A stretch of 64,000 bases of DNA from CANJXF01 sp043775015 (lineage in GTDB: Bacteria > Verrucomicrobiota > Verrucomicrobiia > Limisphaerales > CANJXF01), in contig JAYVSV010000098.1 in the NCBI GenBank assembly GCA_043775015.1, positions 1 to 64,000 on the forward strand, written 5' to 3'. Under the pieces are notes generated by a model, which was given only the letters and a program-made list of their open reading frames with translations, ran no database searches and was not told the origin of the DNA. Positions 41,733 to 49,814 of the stretch are shown here, piece after piece. Numbering within the stretch: position 1 is the stretch's first letter; each line of letters starts with the position of its first letter. The position numbers were made by a program, and so were the translations under genes.

Positions 41733-42926
41733 TTACCAAACTTCTACTGGCCCTTTTGGAACAGGAATCTGCTCGCGGCGGACGGCGTCGGGTTCCTGCA
41801 TGAAGGAGGCGATCATCGGCGCGAGTTGGAAACGCGGGAGAAGTTCGCCGTCGCTGCCGAGAAATTGCGCGCGCCACTTTTTGTAGTGGGCGAGAATTTC
41901 CCCGAACTCGGCTTTGCTCGTGAGGCGGACGATGCGTTTGTTGAATTCGTTCGCGGGCCCAAATCGTTTGGAATACCACGGAGCGACTTTGCGGAACATG
42001 CGGCAGCCGTGTTCCTCACCAAAAACTTCAATCATCAAATCAAGGTGGCGACACATCACGCGGATGCGTTCGTCGAAACTCGGTTCGGGCGGCAGGTGTA
42101 GCGTCGAGCCTGTGGCTCGATCTTCCTCCGAGCGATCCAATTCGGTCAAATTAGTTTGAGATTCGGCCACAGGCCGAACGCTACAATTCAGATACTCCAA
42201 CGTCCGCTTGAAAATCCACGGGTCATAAAACGCGCCGCGCCCGATGCTCACGCCCGCGCAACCGGTTTGCTCGAACATCATTTTCGCCGCCTGCGGACAG
42301 GTCACGTCGCCGTTGCCGATGACGGGAATGGTTTTCACCGCCTCTACTACTTTACGAATGCCCGCAAGATTTACGGTTCCCGCAAAACCTTGCTCGCGTG
42401 TTCGGCCATGAACAAAAATCGCCGCGACGCCGACATCCTCCAAAGTGCGCGCGAGGTCGGGCGCAGTTAAATTTTCGTCGTCCCACCCGAGGCGCATTTT
42501 CGCGGTCACCGGAATTTTCACGGCGTTGACCATGCCTTTGACGAGTGCGGCGGTTTTGTCCAACTCGGTCATCATCGCGGAACCGCCGCCGACTTTGCAG
42601 ACCTTGCGCACGGGGCAACCCATGTTGATGTCCACGGAAGCAATGCCGATGGACTCGAGGTAAACCGCCGCGTCGCGCATCTCTTCGGGAACGCTGCCGA
42701 ACAATTGCACGGCCAGCGGGCGATCGGCTGGACACGTTTCGATGAGTTTGAAGGCCTTGGGATTTTTTTCGAGGAGCGAACGCGCGTTGACCAGATCGGT
42801 CGTGGCGAGATCGAGTCCACCGACTTCGCGCAAGGTGAGGCGGAATGGCAAATTCGTGTAGCCCGCGAGCGGCGACAGAAAGAGATTTGATTTTAAATTG
42901 AGCGAACCGAGACGCATTGCGCGCAA
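41733..42926 (-). CDS. dus: tRNA-dihydrouridine synthase
   Basis: A 397-residue flavoenzyme that reduces uridine in tRNA D-loops. The TIM barrel begins LFLSPLAGYTNLPFRLTLRE; the active-site Cys is in DINMGCPVRKVCKVGGGSAM; FMN-phosphate binding is in IPVIGNGDVTCPQAAKMM and CAGVSIGRGAFYDPWIF. The C-terminal helical tRNA-binding part (ERIRVMCRHLDLMIEVFGEE) follows. Between LEYL and PPEPSF, where relatives have only a few residues, about 28 extra residues are encoded by a palindromic element (42097-42185). Frame is kept. A start three codons downstream (42917) is equally possible. Confidence 0.94.
   Translation of the reverse strand: MRAMRLGSLNLKSNLFLSPLAGYTNLPFRLTLREVGGLDLATTDLVNARSLLEKNPKAFKLIETCPADRPLAVQLFGSVPEEMRDAAVYLESIGIASVDINMGCPVRKVCKVGGGSAMMTELDKTAALVKGMVNAVKIPVTAKMRLGWDDENLTAPDLARTLEDVGVAAIFVHGRTREQGFAGTVNLAGIRKVVEAVKTIPVIGNGDVTCPQAAKMMFEQTGCAGVSIGRGAFYDPWIFKRTLEYLNCSVRPVAESQTNLTELDRSEEDRATGSTLHLPPEPSFDERIRVMCRHLDLMIEVFGEEHGCRMFRKVAPWYSKRFGPANEFNKRIVRLTSKAEFGEILAHYKKWRAQFLGSDGELLPRFQLAPMIASFMQEPDAVRREQIPVPKGPVEVW
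42097..42185. repeat. Palindromic element inside dus
   Basis: Left arm TGTAGCGTCGAGCCTGTGGC and right arm read in reverse TGTAGCGTTCGGCCTGTGGC agree in most positions. Each arm holds its own small palindrome (CGAGCC-TGT-GGCTCG; CGGCC-ACA-GGCCG). The element is translated in frame as part of the dus product. Confidence 0.85.
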
Positions 42927-43040
42927 TCTAGCATGGAAAAGGAATCGAACAGAAGATTACAATATTAATTAGTTCTTGGGCCTGATTCTTACACGATGGA
43001 GATTGCAGTTGACGCGCGCTGGCTTTACAAACGGTTCACT

Positions 43041-43550
43041 ATGAAAAAACGTTTTGCTCTCACCAGTGCCGTAATCCTCGTTTTGTTCGCGTTGAACGCG
43101 CCCGATTTTGCCTCTGCTAAACCGTTTGAACACAATGCGAAAGTCAAACCAGCCTTTGCAGAGGAGTTGATCGCGAAGGAGCGACAGGTCTGGGAAGCTT
43201 ACCGGGTGCGAGACGCGAAGGCCCTTGGCCAACTGCTCGCGGAAGATTTTTACGCAATTGAAGATGTTGACGGAGAAATCATGACGAAGAAGGAGGCATT
43301 GGAAGGTTTGAATGGCCTCGATTTGAAAAATTTCCAAATGGAAAACTTCAAAGTATTCAAGATTAACGAAGGTTCTGCCATCGTGCGCTACAAAGTGAAA
43401 GTAACGGGTGAAGCTAAAAGTCATCCGATGACCTCGCATTGGTCGATGGTGTCCTCGGTCTGGGTAAAGCGCAGCGGCAAATGGCAAAACCTTTCCTACC
43501 AGGAAACCTGGATTGAACAAGAACATGGACATGCCGCGCCGAAGAAGTGA
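43041..43550 (+). CDS. Secreted NTF2-like (DUF4440) protein
   Basis: A 169-residue protein. The ATG at 43041 begins a signal peptide (MKKRFALTSAVILVLFALNA, ending near FASA). The mature part has the SnoaL/NTF2 cone fold pattern: an N-terminal helix with ERQVWEAYRVRDAKALGQLL, then AEDFYAIEDVDGEIMTKKEA, and a C-terminal strand pair (SVWVKRSGKWQNLSYQETW). Members bind small ligands or are simple isomerases; no function can be assigned. It is the last intact gene before the mobile-element remnants. Confidence 0.8.
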   Translation: MKKRFALTSAVILVLFALNAPDFASAKPFEHNAKVKPAFAEELIAKERQVWEAYRVRDAKALGQLLAEDFYAIEDVDGEIMTKKEALEGLNGLDLKNFQMENFKVFKINEGSAIVRYKVKVTGEAKSHPMTSHWSMVSSVWVKRSGKWQNLSYQETWIEQEHGHAAPKK

Positions 43551-43591
43551 AGGGTTCGAGATGTGACCCCCCCATTGGTTGCTATTGAGGA

Positions 43592-43624
43592 TGGAGCGGG
43601 TGAAGGGAATCGAACCTTCGTCTC
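43592..43624 (-). other. tRNA-Gly 3'-end fragment, probable attachment site
   Basis: Read on the minus strand, this is the T arm (GAAGGTTCGATTCCCTTC) plus CACCCGC and TCCA, the 3' end of a bacterial tRNA-Gly. The 5' two thirds are absent: upstream sequence does not form D or anticodon arms. Such 3' remnants form when a phage-type integrase inserts an element into a tRNA gene, and an integrase N-terminus starts 97 bases away on the element side. The intact tRNA-Gly should lie at the other end, to the right. Confidence 0.65.
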
Positions 43625-43720
43625 CACACACATTTTTCAAGCCGTTTAATTGCAATTACTTAGTGTTTTGTAAAAATCCATTTCCTGCACTTTTTATTCT
43701 CACTCTTATTCTCACCCCGT

Positions 43721-43945
43721 GTGGCGAGCATTGTTAAACGCACCAAATCACAATACTGGACTGCATGCTTTACCAACCGCGACGGTCGGCAAATGAAGCG
43801 GTCAACCAAAACAACGGACCGCAATCAAGTCCTTCAAGTGGCCATCGAATTGGAGCGCGTCGAGAAACAAGCCAATCAAGGTATCCTCACCACAAATCAA
43901 TTGCGGAAAGTTTTGAATGATGTTTCGGAAAGAGTGAACGGATGT
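43721..43945 (+). pseudogene. Phage-type integrase, N-terminal fragment
   Basis: From a GTG at 43721 the translation (MASIVKRTKSQYWTACFTNR, then DGRQMKRSTKTTDRNQVLQV) matches the arm-type DNA-binding N-terminus of tyrosine recombinases common in Verrucomicrobia. Similarity stops near VLNDVSERVNG, and the rest of the frame is antisense to a different gene fragment. The catalytic domain is gone, so it is inactive. It lies beside the tRNA-Gly fragment, as expected for an integrase. Confidence 0.75.
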
Positions 43946-44211
43946 GACATGACGGCGCTGGCCACATCAGAGTTGCGTTGCAACTGGTGCAACTCGTGAT
44001 GCGCTAATGTAAGACCAATCCGATATTTGCGAGCGCCGGACAAAATTTCGGCCATGCTCGGCGTGATATAATTGTGGAATTCATCAGCGTAAATCCAGAA
44101 ATCGCGTCGCGCGGTGATCTGTTTGGCCTGACGGCTCATCGCCAACTGTTGAAACTTTGAAACGAGCAATGTGCCCAGCAGATAGGAACCATGTTGCAGT
44201 CGGCCATTGAA
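43897..44211 (-). pseudogene. Fragment of conjugative type IV coupling ATPase
   Basis: Minus-strand translation from about 44211 reads HGSYLLGTLLVSKFQQLAMS, then RRDFWIYADEFHNYITPSMA and ILSGARKYRIGLTLAHHELH. This is the Walker B and following region of TraD/VirD4-like or DUF87-type DNA-transfer ATPases (usual VDEFQNF...SEARKYRLNLTLAHQ). Both the Walker A half and the C-terminus are absent. It indicates a former conjugative element. Confidence 0.75.
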
Positions 44212-44213
44212 GC

Positions 44214-44381
44214 CTTTGGTCGGATTTGTTCCAGGATTAGTTTTTGCGTGTTCGGCAAGGAGGGACCTGCGCGGTTGTGGTAATGGTTGTAGCCCACCTC
44301 CCACGCGCCGATCCGGTCGCGCGTTGCGGTGTTGTTATTGCACGTGCCTTGCATCGAGCCGGTGAGCAGTTGGGTGGCCAA
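44214..44381 (-). pseudogene. Fragment of alginate-lyase-like protein
   Basis: In the same minus-strand frame as the sulfatase remnant, TGSMQGTCNNNTATRDRIGA is followed by WEVGYNHYHNRAGPSLPNTQ. This resembles the alginate_lyase fold family (pattern YNHYxNRxGxxxPNT). It runs directly into the coupling-ATPase fragment on one side and the sulfatase start on the other, with no spacer. A polysaccharide-lyase origin is likely but rests on one motif. Confidence 0.5.
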
Positions 44382-44531
44382 AGACCAGTCGTCGGCGATG
44401 GCAAAGAGAATGTTGGGGCACGGCGGCGCGGCGGCAACCGTGGCGGCGCCCGCCCGCCAAACCGGCAGCAGCGCCAGCACGGCGGTCAACAGCCGACCAT
44501 TGAAAGTTTTTTCCACATAATCGTCCGTCAA
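44382..44531 (-). pseudogene. N-terminal remnant of a sulfatase
   Basis: Translation shows a signal-peptide-like stretch (LLTAVLALLPVWRAGAATVA) then CPNILFAIADDWS, the first strand and metal-binding Asp pair of arylsulfatases. It breaks after DDWS and joins the alginate-lyase-like fragment. An intact sulfatase lies on the other strand just to the right; its equivalent segment (PNIILILADDLGYGD) differs, so this is a separate gene, not a direct copy. Confidence 0.6.
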
Positions 44532-44621
44532 CTTCGCCAGTTGGCGCGGTCACGGCAATACACCCGTTCGGGGAGGTTGCCGCCCGCCACGACAATAGGC
44601 AAACTGCCTGCAAATCAGTCT

Positions 44622-46052
44622 ATGATTTCAAATCACAAATGCCGCCGCTGGTTCTGCGGGTTGACCGTGGGCAGCCTCATCCTCGCCGCGTTCACGTCGG
44701 CGGCGGTGAAGCCCCCGCCGCCAAACATCATTTTAATTCTCGCCGACGATCTCGGCTACGGCGACATCGGTGTGTTCAACCAAAACACCCGCGCCGCCGC
44801 CGGCCATCCGGCCATTCTCACCCCGCGCCTGGATCGGATGGCCACCGAAGGCCGGCGGTTCACGCAATTTTACGCAACCCCCTCCTGTGCACCTTCCCGA
44901 GCCGCCCTGATGACGGGCCTGCACAACGGCCACACGGACATTCGCAGCAACGGTGAGAACCTCAACCTGGATCGCACCGTCCGGATTTTGCCCGCCTGGC
45001 TCCAGGCGGGCGGATATGCCACGGGTTGCTTCGGCAAATGGGGCTTGGGCGAACGTGATGACACGCTGCCCACACCCACCGCCGCCGGCCAGATCGCGGT
45101 CGGCGAGGCCATTCCCAACCGCAAGGGCTTCGATGAATTTTTTGGTTATCTCTCACACTCGGCGGCGCATTTTTCGTTCGCGCCAGAATTGCTCGCGGTG
45201 CGTGGTCGGCGTCTCTGGGACACCTTCGGCACCAACCTCGTCGCCATCGAACCGCCGGCGGCTCACACCCAGGATTTGTTTGCCGCGCGGGCGCTGGATT
45301 TCATCCAACGCCACCGGCGGGAACCGTTTTTTCTTTATCTGCCCTTCACCCTGCCGCACGCCAACGCAACGATGAATCGCCTCGACGCGCCCACAATTGA
45401 ACCGGCCTATCGCGACCAGCCATGGCCGGACTGCGAAAAAAAATTCGCCTCCCTCATCACGCGCCTGGACCAGCACATCGGCCAGATTCTGGACAAGCTC
45501 ATCGAACTCGGGCTGGCTGAAAATACTCTCGTGCTCGTGGCCAGCGACAACGGCGCCCACTACGCCGGTGGCCACGATCATCTTTTCTTCAATAGCAGCG
45601 GGCCGTTTCGCGACCGAAAATTTTCCCTGTATGAGGGCGGCGTCCATGTGCCGCTCCTGGCCTGGTGGCCGCAGCATATTCCTGCTGGCACCACCCAAGG
45701 ACAGGTGGCCGCGATTTGGGATTTATTGCCGACCTTTTGCGAACTGGCACGCGTGACGCCACCGCCGGAAATTGACGGACACTCCATCGTCTCCGCTTTA
45801 CTCGGACAACCCGTCCGCCCGGACCACCCGACCCATCTGTATTGGGAAATACCGCCCGCCCGTTCCAGTCCGGGCAGCCAGGCCAGCCGCCTTGGCGAAT
45901 GGAAAGCCGTCCGTCGCGGCACCAATGCGCTCGAACTTTACAACCTGTCCGCCGATCCCGGGGAAGCCACCAATGTTGCGGGCATCTATCCCGCCCAGGC
46001 GGAAAAAATGAATCTCCTCCAGAAAAAATCCACCCGCCCGCCCGCCCATTGA
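44622..46052 (+). CDS. Secreted arylsulfatase-family sulfatase
   Basis: A 476-residue S1-type sulfatase. The ATG at 44622 starts a signal peptide (GLTVGSLILAAFTSAAV); the longer upstream frame is antisense to the remnants. Metal site: NIILILADDLGYGDIG. The formylglycine motif is CAPSR (Cys89) in TPSCAPSRAALMTGLHNGHT, so it needs a formylglycine-generating enzyme. Further residues: GKWGLGE and ASDNGAHYAGGH. It would remove sulfate esters from a polysaccharide or sugar. It is first of a plus-strand group with a putative glycoside hydrolase and a giant secreted protein. Confidence 0.92.
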   Translation: MISNHKCRRWFCGLTVGSLILAAFTSAAVKPPPPNIILILADDLGYGDIGVFNQNTRAAAGHPAILTPRLDRMATEGRRFTQFYATPSCAPSRAALMTGLHNGHTDIRSNGENLNLDRTVRILPAWLQAGGYATGCFGKWGLGERDDTLPTPTAAGQIAVGEAIPNRKGFDEFFGYLSHSAAHFSFAPELLAVRGRRLWDTFGTNLVAIEPPAAHTQDLFAARALDFIQRHRREPFFLYLPFTLPHANATMNRLDAPTIEPAYRDQPWPDCEKKFASLITRLDQHIGQILDKLIELGLAENTLVLVASDNGAHYAGGHDHLFFNSSGPFRDRKFSLYEGGVHVPLLAWWPQHIPAGTTQGQVAAIWDLLPTFCELARVTPPPEIDGHSIVSALLGQPVRPDHPTHLYWEIPPARSSPGSQASRLGEWKAVRRGTNALELYNLSADPGEATNVAGIYPAQAEKMNLLQKKSTRPPAH

Positions 46053-46220
46053 GGACTCCACAACGAGGATGAACTTTGACCACCCATCGCTGAGGTTCGC
46101 TTGCTCGCCTTCCCCGGCCCGCTTTCCACTACGCGGGCGGGACGGTTTCCGCGCACCTATTCAGGGGTATTGCGAACCCCATCGCTGGCGTCCAAACTAA
46201 AAGCCGTGTTCGAAAAAACC

Positions 46221-49200
46221 ATGAACGTCAGAGCCAGTTCGCCGTGGTTTTGGGCCGTAAAAAATATTTTAAGTAACTGCTGGCTGCCACTCATCGCCGC
46301 CAGCAGTTCCTTGCCCGCCGCGCCTGACCACGGCGTCATCCATTTTTACGAGCCAAAGGAAACGCACCGCGCCCAGTCCGACGCGCATGATTTCGTCGTG
46401 GCCGGTGCCGAAGGAATTTTTTGGTGGGGTGACCTCGAACGCGAAGAAGGCGTCTATGATTGGTCGCGCGTGGATGAAGAAATTGCCGCGTGGCAGCGAG
46501 GCGGCAAACGCTTGGACATCCGCCTTGGCACTGCGCACAACTCGCCCTTCATCGCACCGCAATGGCTCTTCGACCGCTACCACGTCCGCCGCATCGGGCG
46601 CGGACATTGGACGGATTGCGAAGCGAATCTCGGCGACTACGTTCTTGGCGCGGACGGCCAGCGCACGGACAAATTGCCGTTCGTTGTTGGCGGCAATTTT
46701 TCCATCGCCAGCGTCAAAACCGATGCCGGAAAGAAAAGTCTCTGCGCGCTTAATCCGCAAATTCACCTCGACGCCGATGGGTTTTACGCCGTGGAATTCG
46801 ATTGTCGCACCTCGCAGCCCGTCACGGGCTGGGTGGAAATCTCCAGCGCCCTCGGCCATTCCACGAATCGTCTGACCTACACGGCTACGGCGAATAATCC
46901 AGCCAGCCAGTCCTTCACCCTTCAGATGCCGCCGTTCGCCGATGGGCAAGTCCGCTTCGGCTACGACGGGCCAGGCACGCTGTCGCTCGACCATCTCAAC
47001 ATCATCCGACTTGTAGGCGAGCCGCCGACCCACACCAATGATTTTGAAAAATCCAACCGGGACTGGGAACTCCGCGCCGGGGCACAAATCACCCACAACA
47101 AAAAACAAGTCATTACCGGTCTCGCTTCGTTGTTGATCACCGGCGGCGAAACAAATTTGCCCAACGGCCTCCGCAATCACGCACCCGATTTCGCGCTCCA
47201 GCGTGGCGAAGGCTATTTGTTTGAATTGAATTACCACGCCCTCTCCGACGCAACGCTTCGCTATCGCATCATCAATCACGACGCACCTTACGATGTCCTC
47301 GACAAACAGACGCTAAACATTCCGGCGGGCAAATCCGGTCGCCAAACGTTTTATTATCCGGCCTTTCTCTGGCGGGATCATTGCGACGTGGAAATTAGCG
47401 TCGTTGGTTCCGGCGAAGTCGTGATTGACGATTTGAAATGGGTGCGCTGGAGCGACCGCGTCACTTGTTTCCCGGATTATTTCAATCCGGTGTTTCAGGA
47501 AAAATGGACGGCCTTCATCGCGAAGTTTGCCGAACGCTACGGCGAAAATCCCGCCATTGGCACGATCAGCGTCGGCGGTTTTGGCCGCTGGGAAGAAACC
47601 ATTCTCGACGATGACGCCTATGGTGGACTCGATGAACAATGGCTCGCGCGTGGCTTCACCCCGGAAAAATATCTGGCGCGCATCACCGACTGCCTTGATC
47701 TCTACCGCCGGTTGTTGCCGCACAAATCACTTCGCATCTGTCTCGCTTACGGACTTTACCAGAAGAATCATCGTGACTGGCTTTATCGCCGCGTCGCCCA
47801 GGCTGCCGTGGCACGCGGAGTCGGCCTCAAGCAAAATGGTTTGAGCGAAAAATGGGATATGTGGGACGACAACACCAGCGCGAGCTACCTGTGGAATCGT
47901 TACCGTTTCACGCCGGGCGTCACGCTCACACTGGAAACCGGCGGCCAAATTGCACGAGCCGGCCCGGGCGGCGGACACCCCATTTCTTTTTTGAATCGTG
48001 GAATGATTGATGGTGCGGATCTTTTGTTTCTCTACGGCAGCGACATTGTTGCCCAGCCCGTTCATCAATACCTCCGCTGGTTGACCGAGCAGATGGGCCG
48101 CCCTCTCATCAGCCGATTTTACTGTCGGCTCGGTGACACGTCGTTGAAATACGATCACTCGCCCGTGCCGCTGGAGTATCGCAATCTCTGGCTCGGGCTG
48201 CGCCAGTTTCAGGACGCCAACGCGCAGGTTATCTACACCAATCGACTCGGCGAAAAGTGCGCCGCCACCAGCCCCGGCAATCCGCAAATTATTTTCGACG
48301 TGGACGACCGCCAGCAGTATCACGGCATGAATGGCGTCGTGCTCTCCGTGCAATATCTCGATGAAGGTACGGACAAATTTGAGGTCAAAGTCTTCAATCA
48401 ATCGTCGCGCGCCTGGCAAAATCTTGGTGTCGTTCAAAAAACCGGCAGCGGCCAGTGGCGCACGGCAGCGTTCGCGCAGCCGGATTGGTGTCGCAGTTCG
48501 CGCAACAGCGGTGAGGATGACCATTCGGATGTGGTCATCAACGACTTGGGCGACGGCGCGGAATTCATCGCGAATTTGGAAATGAATTTTGTTCCTGCCC
48601 GCGAATGGCAACGCACACTGCTCGCCGCCAGCGAACCGGCGGCGGCGCACGAAGTTTTAACGAACATCCTCAGCCGCGAAATTGAAATCCCCGCTGGCCA
48701 GCCGTTGAACTTCGTCGCCGTGCCGCTCTGGACGGGCAGCCTCGAAGCCAACGGCCTGCGTGGTCACGTCTTCGCGCTGACGGAGGGCGGTGAGAAATTA
48801 GTCAGCGACAAGGAATACGCGCTGCCTGCCGACAAAGATTGGTTCGAGCTGCCCATCGTGCCAGAACCAAATTGCTCGCGCTACAGAATCGAGTTGAGCC
48901 AGCCGAAAGGTTCGGTCGGGTGGTATCGCGCCGCCGATGGCTCGCTGCCTTTCCGCGCGTGGCGTTATGCTGAAAGTGAAACCAAGGCGGCGAAAATAAT
49001 TTCACTGGGCGAAAAAATTGCGCTCAATAAATCCTTCAATTTCGCGGCGGACGAACCGTTTTTCGGCCTGCACTTGAATCTTGCGGGGACGAATCACGCT
49101 GTTATTACTGCCCGATTGCGACGTGAATTGCCCAGCGCGGGTTGGTCGCCTATCATCACCGAGCAAGTCGTCACGTTGAATCGTGACCAGCCAACGTCGC

Positions 49201-49811
49201 TGTGGTTCGAGCCGCAGACTGCTGGCAATTATCAAATCGAACTCACCACCACCAACCGTGATTCAACCGCAGCTACCTTGGTTCGCGGGCGCGTGGTGGA
49301 ACCAATTTTTCTAACCCGCCGCGAATCGCCGCAGCGTCCACTGCCATTTGCGCCGCGCGGCGGAATTGCTTTATTTCAACCGACGGCAAACGGTGAACCG
49401 GCATGGCAAAATTTCAGAGGGTTGAAAATTTTGAATCGTGAAATGAACACATTTTACGCGCAAGTCATCGCGTCTGACGCAGCGTTTGAATTCACGCTGG
49501 CTAAACCAGCGACGACAGCTACGAACCAGTTGCTCGCGCTCCAATTACGAAACGGCACAAGTGCGGGCTTGGCACGAATTTTTTGGGCTGGCGCGGGCGA
49601 GCCATTTGATCCGGTGCGCTCTGCGTGGATTCCGCTCGTGGCGAATGACTCCGAGTTGCGCGAATACCATTGCGAGCTCGGACTCGAGGCCAACTGGCGC
49701 GGCGACATCACTCGCCTCCGCATCGAACCCGCAACGGGACTGACCGAACGCGGCACGCTCAGCCTCGGCCCGATTCGTTTATTGAAGTCCACTGGTTTCC
49801 AGGCACTGTAA
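46221..49811 (+). CDS. Large secreted protein with putative TIM-barrel hydrolase domain
   Basis: About 1196 residues from the ATG at 46221, which precedes a signal-like segment (ILSNCWLPLIAASSSLPAAP). Residues about 30-130 resemble clan-A glycoside hydrolases (GIFWWGDLEREEGVYDWSRV, like GH42-type proteins). A later part has FAERYGENPAIGTISVGGFG and RWEETIL with a conserved Glu, then TLTLETGGQIARAG with another Glu; these could be the acid/base and nucleophile. The C-terminal 110 residues contain the FW...GDITRLRIEP module shared with neighbours. I could not assign a GH family. It is four bases before the next gene's ATG, so they are co-transcribed. Confidence 0.75.
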   Translation: MNVRASSPWFWAVKNILSNCWLPLIAASSSLPAAPDHGVIHFYEPKETHRAQSDAHDFVVAGAEGIFWWGDLEREEGVYDWSRVDEEIAAWQRGGKRLDIRLGTAHNSPFIAPQWLFDRYHVRRIGRGHWTDCEANLGDYVLGADGQRTDKLPFVVGGNFSIASVKTDAGKKSLCALNPQIHLDADGFYAVEFDCRTSQPVTGWVEISSALGHSTNRLTYTATANNPASQSFTLQMPPFADGQVRFGYDGPGTLSLDHLNIIRLVGEPPTHTNDFEKSNRDWELRAGAQITHNKKQVITGLASLLITGGETNLPNGLRNHAPDFALQRGEGYLFELNYHALSDATLRYRIINHDAPYDVLDKQTLNIPAGKSGRQTFYYPAFLWRDHCDVEISVVGSGEVVIDDLKWVRWSDRVTCFPDYFNPVFQEKWTAFIAKFAERYGENPAIGTISVGGFGRWEETILDDDAYGGLDEQWLARGFTPEKYLARITDCLDLYRRLLPHKSLRICLAYGLYQKNHRDWLYRRVAQAAVARGVGLKQNGLSEKWDMWDDNTSASYLWNRYRFTPGVTLTLETGGQIARAGPGGGHPISFLNRGMIDGADLLFLYGSDIVAQPVHQYLRWLTEQMGRPLISRFYCRLGDTSLKYDHSPVPLEYRNLWLGLRQFQDANAQVIYTNRLGEKCAATSPGNPQIIFDVDDRQQYHGMNGVVLSVQYLDEGTDKFEVKVFNQSSRAWQNLGVVQKTGSGQWRTAAFAQPDWCRSSRNSGEDDHSDVVINDLGDGAEFIANLEMNFVPAREWQRTLLAASEPAAAHEVLTNILSREIEIPAGQPLNFVAVPLWTGSLEANGLRGHVFALTEGGEKLVSDKEYALPADKDWFELPIVPEPNCSRYRIELSQPKGSVGWYRAADGSLPFRAWRYAESETKAAKIISLGEKIALNKSFNFAADEPFFGLHLNLAGTNHAVITARLRRELPSAGWSPIITEQVVTLNRDQPTSLWFEPQTAGNYQIELTTTNRDSTAATLVRGRVVEPIFLTRRESPQRPLPFAPRGGIALFQPTANGEPAWQNFRGLKILNREMNTFYAQVIASDAAFEFTLAKPATTATNQLLALQLRNGTSAGLARIFWAGAGEPFDPVRSAWIPLVANDSELREYHCELGLEANWRGDITRLRIEPATGLTERGTLSLGPIRLLKSTGFQAL

Positions 49812-49814
49812 TTT

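Noticed and set aside
46053..46220. N-terminal 40 residues of the longest frame before the TIM-barrel protein
   Set aside because: The signal-like sequence begins only after the ATG at 46221, and the upstream part has no conserved character; treated as a non-coding leader with nothing else recognisable.
46269..47279. 336-residue minus-strand frame over the TIM-barrel protein
   Set aside because: Shadow of a co-transcribed secreted protein; no signal peptide or domain seen.
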